A DNA stretch of 6,739 bases from CAYUIS01 sp964444825 (lineage in GTDB: Bacteria; Chloroflexota; Anaerolineae; B4-G1): NCBI GenBank assembly GCA_964444825.1, contig CAYUIS010000199.1, positions 1 to 6,739 on the forward strand. Direction: 5' to 3'. The notes under the pieces were generated by a model. That model ran no database searches. It saw only the letters and a list, made by a program, of their open reading frames with translations, and was not told the origin of the DNA. Shown here in pieces: positions 1 through 3,808 of the stretch. Every line of letters begins with the position of its first letter. Within the stretch, counting starts at the first letter, position 1. Position numbers and translations under genes: made by a program.

Positions 1-212
1 TACATTTGTTGTGTGAGGTAGATCCTCAGTTCGGCATCCACCGCTTGGTCAAGCGGCTCAAGGGACGCAGTTCGCGCTTGTTGCGGCAAGAGTTTCCGTG
101 GCTCAAGAGCCGTCTGCCGTCGCTGTGGACCAACTCGTACTTCGTTGCTACTGTAGGCGGTGCTCCGTTGACGGTGGTCAAACCGTACATTGAGCAGCAA
201 AAGGGTCAATAG
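1..212 (+). CDS. tnpA: TnpA, IS200/IS605 Y1 HUH transposase, C-terminal part (5' cut by window edge)
   Basis: This is the C-terminal half of the small single-strand transposase that excises and inserts IS200/IS605 elements. The frame is open to the left edge. The first full codon, at 3-5, is His, followed by LLCEVDP. This fits the second histidine of the HUH metal-binding motif (H-hydrophobic-H-LL-E). The family segments GRSSRLLR and LPSLWTNSYF follow. The nucleophilic tyrosine is in YIEQQ (codon 186-188). The first HUH histidine and the N-terminal beta strands are outside the window. Counting from the TTG at 6-8 gives 68 codons, but that TTG lies inside the HUH motif and is not a believable start. 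The residue just before the catalytic Tyr is Pro (codon 183-185), where Q, R or E is usual; this could disturb the tyrosine helix. The stop codon TAG (210-212) directly abuts the tnpB ATG. Confidence 0.9.
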   Translation, partial: HLLCEVDPQFGIHRLVKRLKGRSSRLLRQEFPWLKSRLPSLWTNSYFVATVGGAPLTVVKPYIEQQKGQ

Positions 213-1727
213 ATGCTCAGGACCGACTCCTTCATTCTCGAACTGCCGCTCCGTGTGAGTTCGACACAGGAGAAGAAACTGCTGGCGCGATTGGAGGCCG
301 CCCGTCAGGTGTACAACGCCTGCCTGGGCGAAAGCCTCAAGCGGCTCGGTCTGCTGCGCCAGTCGAAAGCATACCAGACGGCACGGGAACTGCCGAGAGG
401 AAAAACTCGCACACGGGCGTTTCGAGAGACAAATCGTGCTGTCGGCTTCCGCGAGTACGACCTGCACGCCTATGCCAAACAGTTCAACCACTGCTGGATT
501 GGCGAGCACCTGGACATCAACACCATTCAGAAACTCGCCACCCGCGCCTTCGGGGCTGTTCAACAACACGTTTTCGGCAAACGAGGCCGCCCACGCTTCA
601 AGGGCAAGAACCAGATGGATACGGTCGAGGGTAAATCGAACGCCAGCGGCATCCGTTGGCGGGACGATCGGGTCGAGTGGTTGGGTCTGAGGCTGGAAGC
701 GATCATAGACCACGATGACCCCGTCATCGTCCACGGTCTCAATAGTCGTGTCAAGTACGTGCGACTGGTACGCCGCAAGCTCAATGGACACAACCGGTTC
801 TACGCCCAACTCGTTTGCGAGGGTAGGCCCTATCAGAAGGAAAGGAACGAGATAGGAAAGGGCAACGTGGGCCTTGACATCGGGCCGTCCACCATCGCTG
901 CCGTCGGTGAGCAAGAGGCATTCCTGGAGCAGTTCTGTGTTGAACTGGAACCGCCCCAGAAAGAGATCCGCCGTCTCCAACGCAAGCTCGACCGTCAGCG
1001 TCGAGCCAACAACCCCAACAACTACAACCCTGACGGCACGATCAGACGCGGCCCCAAAGTGTGGTACAAGTCGGCCAGACAGCGCAAGACAGAGACCAAG
1101 CTGGCCGAACTGCACCGCAAGCAAGCAGCCTACCGCAAGAGCCTCCACGGCCAACTCGTCAACCGCATCTTGCGGATGGGAAACGTGATCAAAATCGAAA
1201 GACTCTCCTACCGGGCTTTCCAACGTATGTTTGGCCGGTCGGTCGGGATGCGCGCACCGGGAATGTTCGTCGCACACTTGAGGCGTAAGGCTGAAAGCGC
1301 CGACGCCGCAGTGCACGAGTTCCCCACCCGCACGACTCGACTGAGCCAGGTATGCCACGCGTGCGGGAGGGTGGAAAAGAAACCGCTCTCCCAGAGGTGG
1401 CACGAATGCGACTGCGGGGTGAAGGCCCAACGGGATTTGTATTCTGCCTTCCTCGCCCGGTGCGTGGAAGGAGAACGGCTCAATGCGGGTCAGGCACGCG
1501 CTGCCTGGCCGGGTGTGGACGCGCTCCTCCAGGCGGCATTGAGCGACATTCAACCTGCGAGCGGACGGCCTCTGCCGTCCAGCTTCGGCCTTGGCCGGAG
1601 ACAGAGCGGGTCGCCTGTGCAAGCTAAGGTGAATGCGAGTAAGACTCAAGATGTTGTACCTCCGTCAACTCAGATGGTGGGAGAGCTTGAGAGAGCTCGC
1701 TGGATCGTTAGAACCCCCCGGCTTTAG
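213..1727 (+). CDS. tnpB: TnpB, RNA-guided RuvC-like endonuclease of IS200/IS605 (IS1341-type OrfB)
   Basis: TnpB is a compact RNA-guided DNA nuclease, related to the ancestor of Cas12, that cuts DNA matching a guide made from the element's right flank and so helps the element persist. The protein is 504 residues, longer than the usual 350-450. An N-terminal recognition/wedge region spans residues 1-210. The RuvC catalytic residues are all present: D222 in GLDIGPS, E329 in IKIERLS, D408 in QRDLYSAF. A zinc finger between RuvC-II and III has C381, C384, C399 and C401 (CxxC...CxC). Residues 260-285 hold the NNPNNYNPDGT loop seen in some long TnpBs. The core ends near residue 418; the remaining ~85 residues are low in recognisable protein motifs and coincide with RNA hairpins (omega RNA). 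The ATG immediately follows the tnpA TAG, and AAAGGG at 200-205, 7 nt upstream, serves as ribosome binding site, so translation is probably coupled. The protein appears catalytically intact. Confidence 0.95.
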   Translation: MLRTDSFILELPLRVSSTQEKKLLARLEAARQVYNACLGESLKRLGLLRQSKAYQTARELPRGKTRTRAFRETNRAVGFREYDLHAYAKQFNHCWIGEHLDINTIQKLATRAFGAVQQHVFGKRGRPRFKGKNQMDTVEGKSNASGIRWRDDRVEWLGLRLEAIIDHDDPVIVHGLNSRVKYVRLVRRKLNGHNRFYAQLVCEGRPYQKERNEIGKGNVGLDIGPSTIAAVGEQEAFLEQFCVELEPPQKEIRRLQRKLDRQRRANNPNNYNPDGTIRRGPKVWYKSARQRKTETKLAELHRKQAAYRKSLHGQLVNRILRMGNVIKIERLSYRAFQRMFGRSVGMRAPGMFVAHLRRKAESADAAVHEFPTRTTRLSQVCHACGRVEKKPLSQRWHECDCGVKAQRDLYSAFLARCVEGERLNAGQARAAWPGVDALLQAALSDIQPASGRPLPSSFGLGRRQSGSPVQAKVNASKTQDVVPPSTQMVGELERARWIVRTPRL

Positions 1728-1764
1728 CCGTGGGGAGTCGTCAGCCCAGACCTTCCACGGCGCG
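1478..1764 (+). ncRNA. Predicted omega RNA (reRNA): scaffold in tnpB 3' end plus guide in right flank
   Basis: Several strong stems lie in tandem inside the last third of tnpB. A 9-bp perfect pairing (1478-1486 with 1536-1544) encloses a 9-bp hairpin with one G-U pair (1488-1496 with 1502-1510). These are followed by a perfect 7-bp hairpin (1563-1569/1574-1580), a 7-bp hairpin with one G-U pair (1583-1589/1594-1600) and a bulged 7-bp hairpin (1601-1608/1612-1618). Weaker hairpins follow at 1637-1647 and 1683-1698, then the right-end hairpin at 1714-1735. Known TnpB omega RNAs overlap the tnpB 3' end and stop in the flanking DNA, whose first 16-20 nt act as guide; here the guide would be about 1745-1764. 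The 5' end is a guess based on the outermost helix. Which helices coexist, and any pseudoknots, cannot be settled by eye. Confidence 0.72.
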
Positions 1765-2588
1765 CTCTCGCGCCAGATGGCATCCAACTCGAGTGCCTCC
1801 TTGAAGGTATCCATCGATCGCCAGAAACCCGTGTGACGGTACATCATCAATTGACCATCAGCCGCCAGGTTGGGCAGCGCTTCTCTTTCCAGATGAACAT
1901 CGTCGCCAGCCAGGTAATCCAGTACCGGGCGCTCAAAGACCATAAAGCCAGCGTTGATCCAATGCGCCAGTCGAGGTTTTTGATCAAAGCCGGTGACATT
2001 CCCCATCTCGTCTGTCCGGAGGATGCCGTATTGCGACAATGGATTCACGCCAGTCACCGTGGCCAACCGGCCGTGCTCTCGATGGAAAGCTAACAGCGCG
2101 TCTATGTCCAAGTCACCCACGCCATCACCATAGGTGACAAAAAACGTATCAGCGTTGATGTATCGTGCCACCCGATATATGCGCGCCCCTTTCTCCGCAT
2201 CGCCTGTGTCGGCCAATGTGACTTCCCAGTCCTCCTCGACATTCGACCTGTGGTAGGAAATCGTTCCTGAGCGATTCAAACAGATGGTAAAATCGCCCGT
2301 CATGAGTTCATACTCCAAAAAATACTGCTTGATCGCTTCGGCCTGGTGGCCTAGTGTGAGGATAAACCGGGCATGACCGTAAGCAGCATAGATCTTCATC
2401 ACATGCCAAAGAATGGGGCGTCCACCGACCCTGACCAGTTCCTTTTTTGTAGGAGCAGCACCCCGGACGCCAACCTGGACCAGTTCTTTGCTGACAGAGA
2501 CCGTGCCCTGCATACGGGTACTTTCTCCACCACAGAGGATGACGACAGGAAGGGAAGTGGCTCGACCTGGATCACAAACGGCTTGCAA
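1665..2588 (-). CDS. rfbF: RfbF-like sugar-1-phosphate cytidylyltransferase, C-terminus fused to IS sequence
   Basis: This is a sugar-nucleotide transferase most like glucose-1-phosphate cytidylyltransferase, which makes CDP-glucose from CTP and glucose-1-phosphate for deoxysugars of surface polysaccharide. Seen: VVILCGG near residue 15 (nucleotide-binding loop), GGRPILWHVMKIY at 55-67, the metal-binding GDGVGD at 154-159, WINAGF at 210-215, GFWRSMDT at 254-261 and APWKVW at 276-281. The family normally ends about there. Residues 283-307 are translated from the IS right end and antisense tnpB, so the native stop was lost. Deviations: the loop reads GGESTRM rather than GGxGTRL, and KELV-VG-RG at 34-43 is partly repeated at 49-58. 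The start is TTG at 2588: a TGA closes the frame just upstream, and GGAGG lies 6 nt before it. It overlaps mtnA by 17 bp and shares its promoter. The substrate is uncertain; another sugar-phosphate nucleotidyltransferase is possible. Confidence 0.8.
   Translation of the reverse strand: MQAVCDPGRATSLPVVILCGGESTRMQGTVSVSKELVQVGVRGAAPTKKELVRVGGRPILWHVMKIYAAYGHARFILTLGHQAEAIKQYFLEYELMTGDFTICLNRSGTISYHRSNVEEDWEVTLADTGDAEKGARIYRVARYINADTFFVTYGDGVGDLDIDALLAFHREHGRLATVTGVNPLSQYGILRTDEMGNVTGFDQKPRLAHWINAGFMVFERPVLDYLAGDDVHLEREALPNLAADGQLMMYRHTGFWRSMDTFKEALELDAIWRESAPWKVWADDSPRLKPGGSNDPASSLKLSHHLS
1714..1735 (+). repeat. Right-end hairpin of the IS element
   Basis: CCCC-C-CGGC, loop TTTA, GCCG-T-GGGG: two 4-bp GC stems separated by one C-T mismatch. 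It lies 5 nt before the TCAG at 1741-1744. An imperfect subterminal hairpin of this kind is what the family's TnpA recognises, and the same bases form the last helix of the omega RNA scaffold before the guide. The tnpB stop codon (1725-1727) overlaps the loop and the first base of the 3' arm. Confidence 0.85.
2415..2489 (-). repeat. Imperfect direct repeat within the rfbF-like gene
   Basis: Codons 34-43 (2460-2489) read KELVQVGVRG and codons 49-58 (2415-2444) read KELVRVGGRP: 7 of 10 residues are identical, with 15 codons between repeat starts. At DNA level about 19 of the first 26 bases agree. In family members a single PKP-(M/L)-V-x-(I/V)-GG-(K/R)-P segment follows the GxGTR loop, so this gene seems to carry about 15 extra residues. 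Spacing from the loop fits the first copy, while the continuation GGRPILWH fits the second. Confidence 0.6.
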
Positions 2589-3624
2589 GAGAAACCTCCA
2601 TCATCTGGCGTAGGTTGACCACAAACGGCGGGTAGGCGATACCATTTTCCGTGACGATGCCGGTGACGTGACGGTGTGGCGTCACGTCAAAGGCTGGGTT
2701 GGCCGCGAGCACTCCCTCCGGTGCGCAGGGACGTCCCTGGTAGAAAAGCTCCGTTATCTCTGCGGCTGATCGTTCCTCGATCGGGATGTCATCACCAGTG
2801 GGCAGCGAGAGGTCAACAGTAGAAGTCGGCACACACGAATAGAATGGGATACCATTGGCCTGCGCAACGACGGCCAACTTGTATGTGCCGATCTTGTTGG
2901 CCACATCCCCATTGGCTGCCACCCGATCAGCGCCCACCAAGACAATGTTCACCTGACCCGTGCGCATAAAGTGACCTGCGGCGTTGTCGACGATGAGCGT
3001 AAACGGAACGTCGAGTTGCTGCAGCTCCCACGTGGTGAGCCGAGCTCCTTGGAGGCGTGGCCGCGTTTCGTCGACTAGCACGTGAATGTGCTTGCCTTGT
3101 TCGTGGGCCGCACGGATGACACCCAGTGCGGTGCCATAATCCACGGTCGCCAGTGCCCCCGTATTACAATGGTGGAGAATCGTGTCACCATCCTGAATAA
3201 GCGCTGCACCGTGTTGTCCCAACCGTTTGTTCGTCTCGACATCCTCATCAGCCAACGATTGAGCCTCGGCCAGCAGCACGGCAGGGATGGCAGAGAAATC
3301 CAACTCCATCTCAGCCCGATCAAGCAAGCGATTCACCGCCCAGGACAGGTTCACCGCCGTCGGGCGAGCCGTACACAGGAATTGAGCTGCGATGCGGAGG
3401 TCGGACAGCAGGTCTTCTCTATCGCGGGCCTGACTATTGAATGCTGCCAGGGCCATTCCGAAGGCAGCCGCAGCCCCGATGGCTGGCGCCCCTCGAATGA
3501 CCATCGATCTGATGGCCTCAGCCACTTGGTAGTGCTCTGTATATTCGACCAGACGGAACTCGGACGGCAAAAGCCGCTGGTCAATCATACGCACCTTGTT
3601 TTCGTGCCACTCAACACTGCGCAT
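2572..3624 (-). CDS. mtnA: MtnA, S-methyl-5-thioribose-1-phosphate isomerase
   Basis: This cytosolic enzyme converts 5-methylthioribose-1-phosphate to 5-methylthioribulose-1-phosphate, a step in methionine salvage from the methylthioadenosine left by polyamine and other SAM-dependent synthesis. Its 350 residues match the family length. Seen: IRGAPAIG at 43-50 (phosphate/substrate loop), RPTAVNLSWA at 87-96, HHCNTGALAT at 151-160 with the catalytic Cys153, DETRPRLQGARLT at 185-197, GADRVAANGDVANKIGT at 231-247 with the catalytic Asp232, and NPAFDVTP at 309-316. The ARPTAVNL and NTGALAT segments separate it from eIF2B subunits and ribose-1,5-bisphosphate isomerases of the same superfamily. The ATG at 3624 has AAAGGA 9 nt upstream and a promoter about 40 bp upstream. 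It is the first gene of a two-gene unit with the overlapping rfbF-like gene. No other methionine salvage gene is in the window. Confidence 0.95.
   Translation of the reverse strand: MRSVEWHENKVRMIDQRLLPSEFRLVEYTEHYQVAEAIRSMVIRGAPAIGAAAAFGMALAAFNSQARDREDLLSDLRIAAQFLCTARPTAVNLSWAVNRLLDRAEMELDFSAIPAVLLAEAQSLADEDVETNKRLGQHGAALIQDGDTILHHCNTGALATVDYGTALGVIRAAHEQGKHIHVLVDETRPRLQGARLTTWELQQLDVPFTLIVDNAAGHFMRTGQVNIVLVGADRVAANGDVANKIGTYKLAVVAQANGIPFYSCVPTSTVDLSLPTGDDIPIEERSAAEITELFYQGRPCAPEGVLAANPAFDVTPHRHVTGIVTENGIAYPPFVVNLRQMMEVSLASRL
2595..2600 (-). promoter_or_regulatory. Ribosome binding site deciding the TTG start of the rfbF-like gene
   Basis: TGGAGG on the minus strand ends 6 nt before the TTG at 2588-2586. 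It lies inside the last codons of mtnA. With an in-frame TGA immediately upstream and no ATG or GTG before the nucleotide-binding loop, this fixes the TTG as the likely start and implies translational coupling to mtnA. Confidence 0.8.
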
Positions 3625-3633
3625 ACGATCCTG

Positions 3634-3639
3634 TCCTTT
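3634..3639 (-). promoter_or_regulatory. Ribosome binding site of mtnA
   Basis: AAAGGA on the minus strand lies 9 nt before the mtnA ATG. It supports that start over any later one. Confidence 0.65.
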
Positions 3640-3664
3640 CTGAGCCTTGTGGCATCAGCGCAGT

Positions 3665-3693
3665 ATGGTAACACGGGCGAACCCCTTTGTCAA
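3665..3693 (-). promoter_or_regulatory. Sigma-70-type promoter for mtnA and the rfbF-like gene
   Basis: On the minus strand a perfect -35 box TTGACA (3693-3688) is followed by exactly 17 bp and then TACCAT (3670-3665), a 4 of 6 match to TATAAT. Transcription would start near 3658, giving a leader of about 33 nt, too short for a SAM riboswitch. The site lies downstream of the two hairpins that follow rpoC, which suggests mtnA is transcribed separately from the rpo genes. Confidence 0.75.
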
Positions 3694-3731
3694 CCGTGCT
3701 TTGCTGACGACGATATGGGGGCCGTTCTGAG

Positions 3732-3750
3732 TTGCCAGCATCAATGGCAA
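3732..3750 (-). repeat. Second hairpin after rpoC (6-bp inverted repeat)
   Basis: TTGCCA, a 7-nt loop, then TGGCAA: a perfect 6-bp stem that directly abuts the larger hairpin at 3751-3780. In an rpoC transcript it would form right after the first hairpin. It may help termination or protect the 3' end, or be chance. Confidence 0.45.
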
Positions 3751-3780
3751 CGCGGCAGCACCTGAGTCGGTACTGCCGCG
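3751..3780 (-). terminator. Probable rpoC terminator hairpin (weak U-tract)
   Basis: CGCGGCAG (3751-3758) pairs perfectly with CTGCCGCG (3773-3780). After a C-A mismatch, ACC pairs with GGT, leaving a 6-nt loop. It starts 28 nt past the rpoC stop. On the minus strand the stem is followed by TTGCCATT rather than a run of T, so it is not a textbook intrinsic terminator. Its position between the rpoC stop and the mtnA promoter is the main argument. The symmetric stem could also act on the other strand, but no plus-strand gene ends here. Confidence 0.55.
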
Positions 3781-3808
3781 TCGTATACTCGATCGGACGT
3801 CGCCCAAG

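Larger units (their letters stand above)
1..1744 (+). mobile_element. IS200/IS605-family element, right part (left end outside window)
   Basis: The element carries the family's two genes in the usual order and strand, tnpA then tnpB. It ends in an imperfect hairpin (1714-1735) followed by TCAG at 1741-1744, which I take as the right-end cleavage tetranucleotide by analogy with TCAA in IS608. There are no terminal inverted repeats, as expected for elements moved as single strands by a Y1 HUH transposase. The right boundary is supported independently: the neighbouring rfbF-like gene on the minus strand matches its family up to codon W281 (1746-1748) and becomes non-family sequence from about position 1744 leftward. 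The left end, its subterminal hairpin and the 5' target motif are outside the window, so completeness cannot be judged. The exact boundary is uncertain by a few bases. Confidence 0.87.

Noticed and set aside
6..212. A complete small gene starting at the TTG at position 6
   Set aside because: The frame is open to the left edge and the TTG lies within the HUH motif (H-LL), so this is a transposase cut by the window, not a short gene.
213..1727. A Cas12 effector or an IscB nuclease
   Set aside because: There is no HNH domain as in IscB, no CRISPR array or cas gene nearby, and the size, the tnpA partner and the right-end hairpin fit TnpB.
1714..1735. A factor-independent terminator for tnpB
   Set aside because: No T-run follows the stem on the plus strand, and its position and sequence fit the element's right-end hairpin, through which the guide must be transcribed.
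3625..3664. A riboswitch (for example SAM-type) in the mtnA leader
   Set aside because: From the predicted start near 3658 only about 33 nt precede the ATG, and no stem of note is present.
3703..3710. The 8-mer TCGTCAGC on the minus strand, identical to the IS right-end sequence at 1738-1745, as a possible second element end or scar
   Set aside because: No hairpin or other element sequence accompanies it, and an 8-base match in 6.7 kb on two strands is plausible by chance.
3082..3765. 227-codon plus-strand open frame
   Set aside because: It lies opposite mtnA and its promoter, has no recognisable family pattern, and would need to overlap a clear enzyme gene almost fully.
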